Positions 33,253-41,883 are shown, counted from the stretch's first letter. The stretch is 64,000 bases of DNA from Zoogloea sp041917255 (GCA_041917255.1 JAYRYA010000001.1:1-64000); one strand, 5' to 3'. Program-made: numbers and translations. The notes: generated from the letters alone by a model not told the origin.

Positions 33253-35544
33253 ATGCTCAATCGTCCTTCCACCCGTCCGCTCCCTCTTCCGGAAAAAATC
33301 GCCAGCCTGCTGCAGGAGGCGCGCTGGTTGTTGCTCGGCGTTCTGGCCTGCTATGTGGCAATGGTGCTTTTCGGTTACTCCAAGGCCGACCCCGGCTGGT
33401 CCCACGCCGTGCAGATCGAGCGGGTGAGCAACCCGGGCGGGCGCTTCGGCGCCTGGTTGTCGGATCTGCTGCTCTACCTTTTCGGGCTGTCTGCCTGGTG
33501 GTGGGTGGCGTTTCTCGGGCTAGGGCTGGCCATCGGTTTTCGGCGGCTGCAGCGCAGCTTCGGTGCCGACCGGCGATCGTTCTTTGTGGTTGTCTTTGGT
33601 TTCATCGTCGTGCTGCTCGCCAGCAGCGGGCTGGAGTCCATGCGCTTTTACTCGATGAAGGCGACGCTGCCTCTGGAGCCTGGCGGGCTGATCGGGCTCG
33701 AACTGGGCGCGCTGACCTTCCAGTATCTGGGTTTCACGGGCGGCACCCTGCTGCTGCTGGCGCTGATCGCGGGTGGCCTGAGCTTGTTCTCGGGGGTGAG
33801 TTGGGTTGAGGCATCGGAGGCCATCGGTGCCGGGCTCGAGAAGGCCTGGCTGTTTGCCACCAACGGGTTCCAGACCCTCGAAGACCGGCGCATCGGCCGC
33901 GAAGTTGCCCAGAAGCGTGAAGCCGTCGTCGAGACCAAACGCAAGAAGGAAGAAGCCGCACCGCCGCCGCCGCTGCGCATCGAGCCGGCCATCGTCGAGG
34001 TCGAAAAGTCTGTCCGCGTCGAAAAGGAGCGCCAGACGCCACTCTTTACCGAGCTGCCCGGCGGCGCGTTGCCGCCGCTGGCGCTGCTTGACGAGCCCTC
34101 CCACGACGTGGAGCCGCCGTCGCCCGAAACGCTCGAATTCACCTCGCGCCTCATTGAGCGCAAACTGGCCGATTTCGGTGTCGAGGTGAAGGTGCTGGCA
34201 GCCTATCCTGGCCCGGTCATCACCCGCTTCGAGATCGAGCCGGCGGTGGGCGTGAAGGGCAGCCAGGTGATGAATCTGGTCAAGGATCTGGCACGCGCCC
34301 TGTCGGTGGTGAGCATCCGCGTCGTCGAGACCGTGCCGGGCAAAACCTGCATGGCGCTGGAACTGCCCAATCCCAAGCGTCAGACGGTGCGCCTGTCCGA
34401 GATCCTCGGCTCCAAGGCCTACCACGACATGCACTCGCCGCTCACCGTGGCGTTGGGCAAGGATATCGGCGGTTTGCCGGTGGTGGCCGACATCGCCAAG
34501 ACGCCGCACCTGCTGGTGGCCGGTACTACCGGCTCCGGCAAGTCGGTGGGCATCAACGCGATGATCCTGTCGCTGCTCTACAAATCCGAACCGGCCGACG
34601 TGCGCCTGATCCTGGTCGACCCGAAGATGCTTGAATTGTCGATCTACGAGGGCATCCCGCACTTGCTGGCGCCCGTCGTCACCGACATGAAGCACGCCTC
34701 CAACGCGCTCAACTGGTGCGTCGCCGAGATGGAGAAGCGCTACAAGCTGATGTCGGCGCTGGGCGTGCGCAATCTGGCCGGCTACAACAAGGCCGTGGCC
34801 GAGGCGGTCAAGGCCGGCACGCCCCTCAAGAATCCGTTCTCGATCACCCCGGACAATCCCGAGCCCCTCGACAAGCTGCCCTACATCGTCGTGATCATCG
34901 ACGAGCTGGCCGACCTGATGATGGTGGTCGGCAAGAAGATCGAAGAGCTCATCGCGCGCCTCGCACAAAAGGCCCGGGCCGCCGGCATCCATCTGATCCT
35001 CGCCACCCAGCGCCCCAGCGTGGATGTGATCACCGGTCTCATCAAGGCCAACATCCCCACCCGGATGGCCTTCCAGGTTTCCAGCAAGATCGACTCCCGT
35101 ACCATCCTCGACCAGCAAGGCGCCGAGGCGCTTCTTGGGATGGGCGACATGCTCTACCTCGCGCCGGGCACCGGCCTGCCAGTGCGCGTGCATGGCGCTT
35201 TTGTGGCGGATGATGAGGTGCACAAGGTGGTCGAATACCTCAAGGCCACCGGCGAGGCGGACTACGTGGACGGCATCCTGTCGTCGCCGGAGGACGAAGG
35301 CGGCGACCTGCTCGGTGGCGGCGAAGGCGGGGAGGGCAGCGAGGCCGATCCGCTCTACGACCAGGCCGTGGAGATCGTCGTCAAGACCCGCCGGCCGTCG
35401 ATCTCGTTGGTCCAGCGTCACCTGCGCATCGGTTATAACCGCGCTGCACGCCTCATTGAACAGATGGAACGCTCTGGCCTCGTCACGCCGATGGGCGCCA
35501 ACGGTAACCGGGAGGTGATCGCCCCCGCCCGCGAAGGAGAATGA
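33253..35544 (+). CDS. ftsK: DNA translocase FtsK
   Basis: This 763-residue translocase has four N-terminal membrane helices within residues 20-190, a linker, and the alpha/beta motor with Walker A TTGSGKSVG and Walker B VVIIDELADLMM. The C-terminal gamma winged helix (SISLVQRHLRIGYNRAARLIEQM) reads KOPS sequences. It couples chromosome dimer resolution at dif to septation. The linker is short compared with E. coli FtsK, as usual in betaproteobacteria. The stop overlaps the lolA start. Confidence 0.97.
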   Translation: MLNRPSTRPLPLPEKIASLLQEARWLLLGVLACYVAMVLFGYSKADPGWSHAVQIERVSNPGGRFGAWLSDLLLYLFGLSAWWWVAFLGLGLAIGFRRLQRSFGADRRSFFVVVFGFIVVLLASSGLESMRFYSMKATLPLEPGGLIGLELGALTFQYLGFTGGTLLLLALIAGGLSLFSGVSWVEASEAIGAGLEKAWLFATNGFQTLEDRRIGREVAQKREAVVETKRKKEEAAPPPPLRIEPAIVEVEKSVRVEKERQTPLFTELPGGALPPLALLDEPSHDVEPPSPETLEFTSRLIERKLADFGVEVKVLAAYPGPVITRFEIEPAVGVKGSQVMNLVKDLARALSVVSIRVVETVPGKTCMALELPNPKRQTVRLSEILGSKAYHDMHSPLTVALGKDIGGLPVVADIAKTPHLLVAGTTGSGKSVGINAMILSLLYKSEPADVRLILVDPKMLELSIYEGIPHLLAPVVTDMKHASNALNWCVAEMEKRYKLMSALGVRNLAGYNKAVAEAVKAGTPLKNPFSITPDNPEPLDKLPYIVVIIDELADLMMVVGKKIEELIARLAQKARAAGIHLILATQRPSVDVITGLIKANIPTRMAFQVSSKIDSRTILDQQGAEALLGMGDMLYLAPGTGLPVRVHGAFVADDEVHKVVEYLKATGEADYVDGILSSPEDEGGDLLGGGEGGEGSEADPLYDQAVEIVVKTRRPSISLVQRHLRIGYNRAARLIEQMERSGLVTPMGANGNREVIAPAREGE

Positions 35545-36164
35545 TGATTCGCAACATGATTCGAGGTCTGGCCGTGGCCAGCCTGCTCGTCGCCGGTCAG
35601 GCGCACGCCGATGCGCTGGCGCAGCTCAAGCAGTTCATGGATGGCACGCGCACCGCGCGGGGTGGCTTCTCCCAGCAGGTGTTGTCCAAGTCCGGCCGCA
35701 AGCCCCAGCAGGCCAGCGGCACCTTTGCGTTCTCCCGCCCGGGCAAGTTCCGCTGGGTGTATGAAAAGCCCTACGCCCAGCTGCTGGTAAGCGACGGCAG
35801 CAAGCTGTGGGCCTTCGATCAGGAACTCAACCAGGTCACCACCAAGAAGCTCGGCCAGGCCTTGGGCAATACGCCGGCGGCCATTCTTGCGGGTGACAAC
35901 GCCCTCGACAAGAATTTCGTGCTGAAGGACGCTGGCGACGCCGACGGCCTGGAGTGGGTCGAAGCGACGCCGAAGGCCGATGACAGCAGCTTTGAGCGAA
36001 TCCGCATGGGCTTTGCCGGTGGTCAGCTCAAGGCAATGGTGCTGCACGACAACTTTGGCCAGACCACATCCCTGCAGTTTGGTCAGATGGAACGCAACCC
36101 GTCGCTCGATGCCGGCCTGTTCCGCTTCGTGCCGCCCAAGGGCGCCGACGTGGTCGGCGAATAA
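35541..36164 (+). CDS. lolA: Outer-membrane lipoprotein carrier LolA
   Basis: This 207-residue periplasmic chaperone has a signal peptide ending GQAHA. The LolA fold is shown by GTFAFSRPGKFRWVYEKPY and LLVSDGSKLWAFDQELNQV. It ferries lipoproteins from LolCDE to LolB. It is translationally coupled to ftsK and followed after 21 bp by rarA; ftsK-lolA-rarA-serS is a conserved order. GAAGGAG precedes the start, and ATG 35541 or 35544 are both possible. Confidence 0.96.
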   Translation: MMIRNMIRGLAVASLLVAGQAHADALAQLKQFMDGTRTARGGFSQQVLSKSGRKPQQASGTFAFSRPGKFRWVYEKPYAQLLVSDGSKLWAFDQELNQVTTKKLGQALGNTPAAILAGDNALDKNFVLKDAGDADGLEWVEATPKADDSSFERIRMGFAGGQLKAMVLHDNFGQTTSLQFGQMERNPSLDAGLFRFVPPKGADVVGE

Positions 36165-36185
36165 GCGCGCCTGTCGCAGGCCCTG

Positions 36186-37544
36186 ATGGCTGATCTGTTC
36201 GATTCCCTCGACCCGCCGCGCCTGCCTCTCGCCGAGGCAATGCGTCCGCAGACCATTGCGGCGGTGATCGGCCAGCGGCATCTGCTCGGACCGGGCAAGC
36301 CGCTGGCGCTGGCCTTCCAGTCGGGCAAGCCCCATTCGATGATCCTGTGGGGGCCGCCGGGCGTAGGCAAGACGACCCTCGCGCGGCTGATGGCCAAGGC
36401 CTTCGACGCGGAATTCACCGCGCTGTCGGCGGTGTTTTCGGGCGTGAAGGACATCCGCGAGGCGATCGCCCAGGCCGAAGCCGCTCGCGCCCGCGGCCGC
36501 CACACCATCCTCTTCGTGGATGAAGTGCATCGCTTCAACAAAGCCCAGCAAGATGCTTTTCTGCCTTTCGTGGAGCAGGGGCTGGTCACGCTCGTGGGGG
36601 CAACCACCGAGAACCCGTCCTTCGAGGTGAACTCCGCGCTGCTGTCACGGGCGGCGGTGTACGTGCTGCAGCCGCTCACAGCCGAAGAACTGGTCGAGCT
36701 CTTTGAGCGCGCCCGCACCCACGCCTGCCCCGACCTGGCTTTCGACGACGACGCCCGCGACCGCCTCACCGGCTTTGCCGACGGCGACGCCCGGCGACTC
36801 CTCAACCTCCTTGAGCAGGTGCAGACCGCTGCCGAGACGGCAGGCATCAACCCGGTCACGCCGGCTTTCATCGACGAAGCCCTGTCGCGCAATCTACGGC
36901 GCTTCGACAAGGGCGGCGAGGCTTTTTACGACCAGATATCGGCGCTGCACAAATCGATCCGCGGTTCCGACCCCGACGCCGCGCTGTATTGGCTGTGTCG
37001 CATGCTCGACGGCGGCGCCGAGCCGCTTTACATGGGCCGCCGGCTCGTGCGGATGGCCATTGAGGACATCGGCTTGGCCGACCCGCGGGCGCTGGAAATC
37101 TGCCTCAACGCGTGCTCGACCTACGAGCGCCTGGGGTCGCCCGAAGGCGAACTTGCGCTCGCCGAAGCCGCGGTTTTCCTGGCCTGCGCGGCCAAATCGA
37201 ACGCGGTTTACAAGGCGTATAATGCGGCCCGAAAGTTTGTCGCGAATGACATCTCGCGTCCGGTGCCCATCCATCTGCGCAACGCGCCGACCAAGCTCAT
37301 GAAAGAACTGGGTTACGGTAAGGCCTACCGCTACGCCCATGACGAACCCGGTGGCTACGCGGCCGGCGAGAACTACCTGCCCGAAGGCATGGCGCGGCCC
37401 GACTGGTATCAACCGGTGGAGCGTGGGCTTGAGGCCAGGATCGGAGAAAAACTGGCGCGCCTGCGCGAACTCGACCGGGAGGCCGAGGCGCGCGCGGAGC
37501 ACGAGAGAATCAGTGGGTCGTCTGGACCGGATGGCTCGCGATGA
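36186..37544 (+). CDS. rarA: Replication-associated recombination protein RarA (MgsA)
   Basis: This 452-residue AAA+ ATPase has Walker A GPPGVGKTT and Walker B ILFVDEVHRFNKAQQDAFLP, sensor 1 in VGATTENPSFEV, and the C-terminal tetramerisation domain (EFGYGKAYRYAHDEPGG-like, here LGYGKAYRYAHDE). It acts at stalled replication forks with single-strand binding protein. Its last 35 bp overlap the convergent 89-residue gene. Confidence 0.95.
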   Translation: MADLFDSLDPPRLPLAEAMRPQTIAAVIGQRHLLGPGKPLALAFQSGKPHSMILWGPPGVGKTTLARLMAKAFDAEFTALSAVFSGVKDIREAIAQAEAARARGRHTILFVDEVHRFNKAQQDAFLPFVEQGLVTLVGATTENPSFEVNSALLSRAAVYVLQPLTAEELVELFERARTHACPDLAFDDDARDRLTGFADGDARRLLNLLEQVQTAAETAGINPVTPAFIDEALSRNLRRFDKGGEAFYDQISALHKSIRGSDPDAALYWLCRMLDGGAEPLYMGRRLVRMAIEDIGLADPRALEICLNACSTYERLGSPEGELALAEAAVFLACAAKSNAVYKAYNAARKFVANDISRPVPIHLRNAPTKLMKELGYGKAYRYAHDEPGGYAAGENYLPEGMARPDWYQPVERGLEARIGEKLARLRELDREAEARAEHERISGSSGPDGSR

Positions 37545-37779
37545 ATCGTGCGCAGGCTGCCCGGAAACGTTTCGCCTTGTCGCGGTCTCCACGCTCTTCG
37601 GCTTCCTCGACAAGCTCTTCCATGAAACGGGTGAGTAGCAGCGTGCCTTCCCGGGTCTGGACGAGGCCGCAGGCGATGTGGGCAGCGGCAACATCGGGAA
37701 TGTCGTGGTGCTCGGCGATGATGGCAACGTCCTCGTCGGTGAGGTCGCAGTAATCCAGGCAGTCGCGTATCGATAACAT
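37510..37779 (-). CDS. Small conserved protein of unknown function
   Basis: This 89-residue acidic, helical protein starts MLSIRDCLDYCDLTDEDVAIIAEHH with GAGGAG upstream. It overlaps the end of rarA convergently by 35 bp, which is unusual for unrelated genes. No metal site or enzyme motif is obvious; two cysteines near the N-terminus and two later ones are not arranged as a finger. It looks like a short regulatory or adaptor protein of betaproteobacteria. Confidence 0.75.
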   Translation of the reverse strand: MLSIRDCLDYCDLTDEDVAIIAEHHDIPDVAAAHIACGLVQTREGTLLLTRFMEELVEEAEERGDRDKAKRFRAACARFIASHPVQTTH

Positions 37780-38025
37780 GGGTGTCTCCTCAATGGTTTG
37801 TGTGCGCGACGTCATCTACGTACGTCTTTCTTCAAGTGTGGTTTTTGGGCTGCGGAAATCAAGAAAAGTTTAAAAATTCTGCGCTATTAACTTTCTGATT
37901 TTCATAACTTCTGCTAGTGGTGCAAGCGGTTTCGCCGTGTTGCGGTGCAACCAGTCCGGGCAGGCAGAAAGCCGCTGCCGGATGTGCCATCGATTGACCG
38001 GTTTCAGATTCGAATAGGAATTGTC

Positions 38026-39312
38026 ATGCTTGATGTTCAACTGCTCCGCGCCAAACTGGATTTCGTTGCGGAGCGTCTCGCCACCCGTGGCATGAGCCTC
38101 GACGTCGCCGCCTTCCAGGCCCTCGAGGACGAGCGCAAGACGCGCCAGACCCGCACCCAGGATCTCCAGGCCCGCCGCAATACCCTGTCCAAGCAGGTTG
38201 GCCAGCTGAAGAGCAAAGGCGAGGATGCCAGCGCTGTGCTGGCTGAAGTGGCTGGCATCGGCGACGAGCTGAAGGCCAACGAGGCCGCACTGGCTGAGCT
38301 GCTGGAGCGCTTCAACGCCTTCGTCGCCGGCCTGCCCAACCTGCCCCACGAGAGCGTGCCGGCAGGAAAGTCCGAAGACGACAACGTGGAAGTCAGCCGC
38401 TGGGGCACGATCCCGAGCTTCGACTTCGAAGTGCGCGATCACGTGGACATCGGCACCCGCCTGGGCGGGCTCGATTTCGAGACCGCGGTCAAGATTTCCG
38501 GCGCCCGGTTCTCGCTGATGAAGGGCGGCCTGGCCCGCCTGCATCGCGCGCTCGCCCAGTTCATGCTCGACACCCACACCGCCGAGCACGGCTACACCGA
38601 GCTTTACACCCCGTACATGGTCAACGCCGCCAGCATGTTCGGCACCGGCCAGCTGCCCAAGTTCGAGGAAGACCTTTTCTCGGTGCCCAAGGCCGACGGT
38701 GGCAAGTTCTACCTGATCCCGACCGCCGAAGTGCCGGTGACCAACATCGTCCGCGATGAGATCGTTGCGCTCGACCAGCTGCCCCTCAAGTTCGTTGCCC
38801 ACACCCCGTGCTTCCGCTCCGAAGCCGGCAGCTACGGCAAGGACACCCGTGGGATGATCCGTCAGCACCAGTTCGACAAGGTCGAGCTCGTCCGCATCGA
38901 GCAGCCCGAGAAGGCCTGGGACGCCCTTGAGGAACTCACCGGCCACGCCGAGGCGATCCTTCAGAAACTCGAACTGCCGTACCGCAAGATCGTGCTGTGC
39001 TCCGGCGACATGGGCTTTTCCGCCGCCAAGACCTACGACCTGGAAGTGTGGCTGCCGGCCCAGAACACCTACCGTGAGATCTCATCCTGCTCTTGCTTCG
39101 AGAGCTTCCAGGCCCGCCGCATGCAGGCGCGTTTCAAGAACGCCCAGGGCAAGAACGAAACCCTCGCCACCCTCAACGGCTCTGGCCTGGCGGTGGGACG
39201 CACGCTGGTTGCGGTGCTCGAGAACTATCAGCAGGCCGATGGTTCGGTGCGCGTGCCGACGGTGCTGCAGCCCTACATGGGGGGCATCACGGTTCTCCAG
39301 CCTGTCAGCTGA
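38026..39312 (+). CDS. serS: Seryl-tRNA synthetase
   Basis: This 428-residue class II synthetase has the long N-terminal antiparallel coiled coil (residues about 25-105) that grips the tRNA-Ser variable arm. Motif 2 (FRSEAGSYGKDTRGMIRQHQF) and motif 3 (LNGSGLAVGRTLVAVLENY, shown in part) follow. It charges tRNA-Ser in the cytoplasm. A tRNA-Ser gene lies 0.5 kb downstream. A terminator follows directly. Confidence 0.97.
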   Translation: MLDVQLLRAKLDFVAERLATRGMSLDVAAFQALEDERKTRQTRTQDLQARRNTLSKQVGQLKSKGEDASAVLAEVAGIGDELKANEAALAELLERFNAFVAGLPNLPHESVPAGKSEDDNVEVSRWGTIPSFDFEVRDHVDIGTRLGGLDFETAVKISGARFSLMKGGLARLHRALAQFMLDTHTAEHGYTELYTPYMVNAASMFGTGQLPKFEEDLFSVPKADGGKFYLIPTAEVPVTNIVRDEIVALDQLPLKFVAHTPCFRSEAGSYGKDTRGMIRQHQFDKVELVRIEQPEKAWDALEELTGHAEAILQKLELPYRKIVLCSGDMGFSAAKTYDLEVWLPAQNTYREISSCSCFESFQARRMQARFKNAQGKNETLATLNGSGLAVGRTLVAVLENYQQADGSVRVPTVLQPYMGGITVLQPVS

Positions 39313-39321
39313 GACAAATTG

Positions 39322-39346
39322 CCGCCGGCTTGATGCCGGCGGTTTT
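39322..39346 (+). terminator. Terminator after serS
   Basis: CCGCCGGC (39322-39329) and GCCGGCGG (39335-39342) form an 8-bp stem followed by TTTT. Confidence 0.88.
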
Positions 39347-39367
39347 CCTTGGATTGCCAATCCTGTA

Positions 39368-39385
39368 TATTAGAATAATCTAATA
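39368..39385. promoter_or_regulatory. AT-rich palindrome overlapping the promoter of the AhpD-like gene
   Basis: TATTAGA-ataa-TCTAATA is a perfect 7-bp inverted repeat ending just before the AAAGGAG ribosome site, so a bound repressor would block transcription. Its style (AT-rich, ArsR/MarR-like) is suggestive only. Confidence 0.5.
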
Positions 39386-39400
39386 AAAGGAGTGGCAAAC

Positions 39401-39763
39401 ATGAGCAGCAAGTCCTTCGTCCAGATCACCGGCGACCTCAGCAAGGGCATGGAAGCCCTGCGTGCCGAAATCCCCGAGACCATGAAGGGTTTCAGCGTGA
39501 TGGCCAAGGAGGCGATGAAGGAGGGGGCGCTCACTGCCCTCGAGAAGGAATTGATCGCCCTGGCCATCGGTGTCTCGGCCCGTTGCGACGGCTGTATCGG
39601 TTTTCACGTCAAGGCACTGATCCGCCTGGGCGTGACCCGCGAGCAGCTGATGGAAACCCTGGGCATCTGCACCTACATGGGCGGCGGCCCGAGCCTGATG
39701 TATGCGGCCGAAGCCGTGCGTGCCTACGATGAATTTACCGCCCGCACCGCAAAGCCTGCATAA
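39401..39763 (+). CDS. AhpD-like carboxymuconolactone-decarboxylase family protein
   Basis: This 120-residue protein has the paired cysteines of AhpD-like proteins in SARCDGCIGFHVKAL, with the catalytic His nearby. The helical CMD fold is clear. Such proteins act as alkylhydroperoxidases or thiol-disulfide partners in oxidative or sulfur stress. The start at 39401 is eight bases after AAAGGAG. A palindrome lies directly upstream, so it is probably repressed by a small dimeric regulator not encoded here. Confidence 0.88.
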   Translation: MSSKSFVQITGDLSKGMEALRAEIPETMKGFSVMAKEAMKEGALTALEKELIALAIGVSARCDGCIGFHVKALIRLGVTREQLMETLGICTYMGGGPSLMYAAEAVRAYDEFTARTAKPA

Positions 39764-39790
39764 ATCTCTGGCTTTTTCCAACGGAGTGTC

Positions 39791-39796
39791 TATAAT
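39791..39796 (+). promoter_or_regulatory. -10 element of the tRNA-Ser promoter
   Basis: A consensus TATAAT begins 20 bp upstream of the tRNA start; the expected -35 position (CTGGCT near 39768) is a weak match. Confidence 0.55.
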
Positions 39797-39810
39797 TCGG
39801 CGCTTCGAGC

Positions 39811-39901
39811 GGAAAGGTGGCAGAGTGGTCGAATGCGCCGGACTCGAAATCCGGTATACGGTTTAGCCGTATCGAGGGTTCGAATCCCTCCCTTTCCGCC
39901 A
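39811..39901 (+). tRNA. serU-like: tRNA-Ser (anticodon CGA)
   Basis: The acceptor GGAAAGG pairs with CCTTTCC, the anticodon loop reads CTCGAAA (anticodon CGA), and the long variable arm (TATACGG/CCGTATC-type stem) and TTCGAAT T-loop are present. The encoded CCA ends at 39901. It reads UCG codons. The 3' end is the attachment site of the following integrative element, which regenerates the tRNA end. Confidence 0.97.
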
Positions 39902-39910
39902 TTGTTTCAG
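39888..39910 (+). other. Left attachment site (attL) of the tRNA-Ser island
   Basis: This 23-bp sequence starts CTCCCTTTCCGCCATTGTTT and recurs identically at 46130-46152. It covers the last 14 bases of the tRNA gene and nine bases beyond. Confidence 0.93.
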
Positions 39911-39938
39911 GAAAAACGCCCCTTTCGGGGCGTTTTTC
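39911..39938 (+). terminator. Terminator after tRNA-Ser
   Basis: GAAAAACGCCCC (39911-39922) and GGGGCGTTTTTC (39927-39938) form a 12-bp stem with T-run. It lies inside the island, so the element brings its own tRNA terminator. Confidence 0.88.
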
Positions 39939-39997
39939 TTTTCTGTATGCCATTTTGTATGCCACCCCGTCGGTGATAGATCGGAGTGGCGTCGGCG

Positions 39998-40300
39998 TCA
40001 GCCCTCTTCGAGCTCCTCCCACCCCCGCACCTCGCGGCGGGCGCGCACCAGTCCGCCGACCTCCTGTTTCAGTGCCGCCAGTTCATCGTCGGTCAGTCCC
40101 TCGAACACTCTCACCAGCGCGTCAGGATCGGCGCACAAGGCTTTCAAGGTCCGCACGAGGTGTGCGCGCTGGCGGGTGTCTTCTTCGTTCCGGCGCCGCG
40201 CTGCCAAGTTTTCGGCTGCGGTTGCCGCGAGCCTCACGCGTGCGCGGGGCACAGAGGGCAGAGCATCGAACGGGGTAGGGGTATGATTGGTGCAGGTCAT
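39998..40300 (-). CDS. Small helical island protein of unknown function
   Basis: This 100-residue protein starts MTCTNHTPTPFDALPSV behind GAGGAAG. The centre is Arg/Ala-rich helix (TAAENLAARRRNEEDTRQR) and the end acidic. I recognise no family. It is the distal gene of the island next to attL, a place often used for cargo genes. Confidence 0.65.
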   Translation of the reverse strand: MTCTNHTPTPFDALPSVPRARVRLAATAAENLAARRRNEEDTRQRAHLVRTLKALCADPDALVRVFEGLTDDELAALKQEVGGLVRARREVRGWEELEEG

Positions 40301-40680
40301 GTCGGCTTCCTCAATAAGTCGGTGTGATCCAGGCGGGCCGGTAGTTGGCGCTATCGGCTTCGCCGCTTCTGCTTTGTCTCAAGCAGGTGCCTATTATACC
40401 ATCGTGTTGCGTTGTGGTGCATAAAAGTCATTTAAATTCAACAACATGTAGCTAACGTGTTAGCTCGTTGGATAGGCTCTGCTTCGGTGCTGGTCGCCGG
40501 TCGGGGTGAGGGTCAGGCCAGCACGAGGGCGCCGTGTCGTGGGCCGCATTCGGTTCGTGCGGGTGGGGGTACTCCCCCGGGTGGCTCCAAGGGTGGGGGG
40601 TAGGGGTGCCACTACTAGGTGGTGCGCGTGCATTTTGGGCCGATTTTGGGGTTTGTTAACTTGCTTCCCATGAGAAACGA
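40301..40680. other. Gene-free island segment with one palindrome
   Basis: These 380 bp hold no supported gene. AGCTAAC-gt-GTTAGCT (40450-40465) is a perfect 7-bp inverted repeat in an AT-rich setting and may be an operator for the divergent island genes. A proline/arginine-rich minus frame (40460-40723) looks like a shadow. Confidence 0.5.
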
Positions 40681-40851
40681 ATGAAGGACAAGTGCCAGCG
40701 TTGTGGATGTGTGCCGCATTCACCCCGGCGGCGGTGCTCGCAATGCGGGAAACTGGTTTGCGTCAGTAATTGCTGGGTGTCCTCGGTGAAGAAGTGCAAG
40801 CTGTGCGCAGGGCCCGCGAGCTATCGTAGGATCGCCGCACGTTACAAGTAA
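40681..40851 (+). CDS. 56-residue cysteine-rich zinc-ribbon-like protein
   Basis: The ORF starts ATGAAGGACAAG and ends TAA at 40849-40851. It encodes MKDKCQRCGCVPHSPRRRC then SQCGKLVC, VSNC and KKCKLCAG, with nine cysteines, mostly as CxxC pairs, which would bind two zinc ions. It is the only plus-strand gene inside the island, has a weak upstream GAGAAACGA and a terminator directly after. The cysteine spacing supports real coding. Zinc-ribbon proteins of this size often serve as regulators or adaptors. Confidence 0.65.
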   Translation: MKDKCQRCGCVPHSPRRRCSQCGKLVCVSNCWVSSVKKCKLCAGPASYRRIAARYK

Positions 40852-40872
40852 AAGGCCGGGTTCCCCCGGCCT
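40852..40872. terminator. Bidirectional terminator
   Basis: AGGCCGGG (40853-40860) and CCCGGCCT (40865-40872) form an 8-bp stem between the convergent 56-residue gene and the 183-residue gene. Confidence 0.7.
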
Positions 40873-40878
40873 CGTTCA

Positions 40879-41430
40879 TCAAATCTTCGTCTTGCCCAGG
40901 TCAGCCCGCAGGCGGGCCACGATCTCGGCGGCTGTCTTGCACTGCCCACGGACAAGGAAGTTGGCTTGAGCCAGTTCGTCCCTCGTGCTCGGCGCTGCGC
41001 GGATACCATCCCGGATCGCGTTAGCCATGTGCACCCACTGGTTGCACTCGTCCTCAACGCGGGCCAACAGTTCGCCGTCCTTGTTCTTCGCCGCGGCCAT
41101 CTTCGCAGCTGGCACGATGCGCCAGCCCAGTTGGTATGCGATGCCACCCAGGATCGCCGTTAGGCCGGTCTTGGTGGCCTTGAACGAGTACGGTGTGTCC
41201 TCACCGTCAAGTTCGGCCAGGGTTGCGGCAGACGCCCCGGCGTGGTCACGCATCAGGGCTTTCATGTGGTCCTCGAACGAGTCGAGGTAATAGGCGTAAC
41301 TCGGGCCCTCGGGGTCGGTCAGTTCTTGGGCGCGGGTCGTGGTCCAGTCGGCCAGCCCATGGGCGAACCATTCGGAGGGCTTGGCGTTGATGCCCGGGGC
41401 GGTGGTGCGTTCGTTCGTGTTGTTGGTCAT
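40879..41430 (-). CDS. Island protein of unknown function (183 residues)
   Basis: The start at 41430 is preferred to 41436 because AAAGGA is then seven bases away. The protein has a mixed fold (EWFAHGLADWTTTRAQELT, then SFKATKTGLTAILGGIAYQLGW) and a helical C-terminus ending ADLGKTKI. It has no signal peptide, membrane segment or known motif. It follows the 110-residue gene in the same direction after 17 bp, so they are probably co-transcribed. Confidence 0.7.
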   Translation of the reverse strand: MTNNTNERTTAPGINAKPSEWFAHGLADWTTTRAQELTDPEGPSYAYYLDSFEDHMKALMRDHAGASAATLAELDGEDTPYSFKATKTGLTAILGGIAYQLGWRIVPAAKMAAAKNKDGELLARVEDECNQWVHMANAIRDGIRAAPSTRDELAQANFLVRGQCKTAAEIVARLRADLGKTKI

Positions 41431-41447
41431 GGTCATTCCTTTCGTGG

Positions 41448-41780
41448 TCAGTTCGTTTCGTCCAGCACCCAGAAGCGGCGGCCGAAGTCCGGGTTGTCCT
41501 TGCCCCAGGTGCGGGGGGCTTGCTTGTATCCCAGCTGGCGCAGCGCGGCGCCCAGCATGCGCAGGTGGGTGTGATCGCGGTACTTGCCTTGGAGGTGCGG
41601 CAGCAGCACGAGGGCGCTGATCTTCCGGCGCTGACTCTCGGGCCAGCTCGCCAGGACTGCGCGGATTTGATCCACCAAGGCGGGCGGTGCGGGGCGCTTG
41701 GCAGGCTTAGCGTTAACTTGCTGCTGGCGGTTCGCGGGGTTGGCTTTCATCGCCAGCAGGCGCGCCATGAAGGTGCTCAT
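41448..41780 (-). CDS. Island DNA-binding-like protein of unknown function (110 residues)
   Basis: Starts MSTFMARLLAMKANPANRQQ with a basic N-terminal region, followed by VDQIRAVLASWPESQRRKISALVLLPHLQG and RMLGAALRQLGYKQAPRTWG. This looks like a winged helix of the type seen in primase-associated or plasmid proteins. The start is uncertain: an in-frame ATG at 41801 is possible. It lies between the RepA-like gene and the 183-residue gene. Confidence 0.65.
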   Translation of the reverse strand: MSTFMARLLAMKANPANRQQQVNAKPAKRPAPPALVDQIRAVLASWPESQRRKISALVLLPHLQGKYRDHTHLRMLGAALRQLGYKQAPRTWGKDNPDFGRRFWVLDETN

Positions 41781-41883
41781 AGGAATCTGTCCTCGGTTCA
41801 TAGGTGTCGTCGTCAGGCTTATTTCATGCCGTTCGAGGGGGGTGTCAAATCGTCCGACGATGTAAGCCCGCCGAACGGGGCTA

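Noticed and set aside
33520..35421. Long minus-strand frame opposite ftsK
   Set aside because: Antisense shadow of a clear FtsK; His/Asp/Leu-rich composition with no motif or ribosome site.
36169..36181. GCCTG-tcg-CAGGC palindrome between lolA and rarA as a fourth nos-type operator
   Set aside because: It contains TGTCGCA but the left half-site does not match TGCGACA at the required spacing, and the genes are housekeeping.
36083..36910. 275-codon minus-strand frame opposite lolA and rarA
   Set aside because: Shadow frame; Ser/Arg-rich with no start signal.
40460..40723. 87-codon minus-strand frame in the tRNA-Ser island
   Set aside because: Thr/Arg/Pro-rich low-complexity sequence overlapping the better supported plus-strand cysteine-rich gene and a palindrome.
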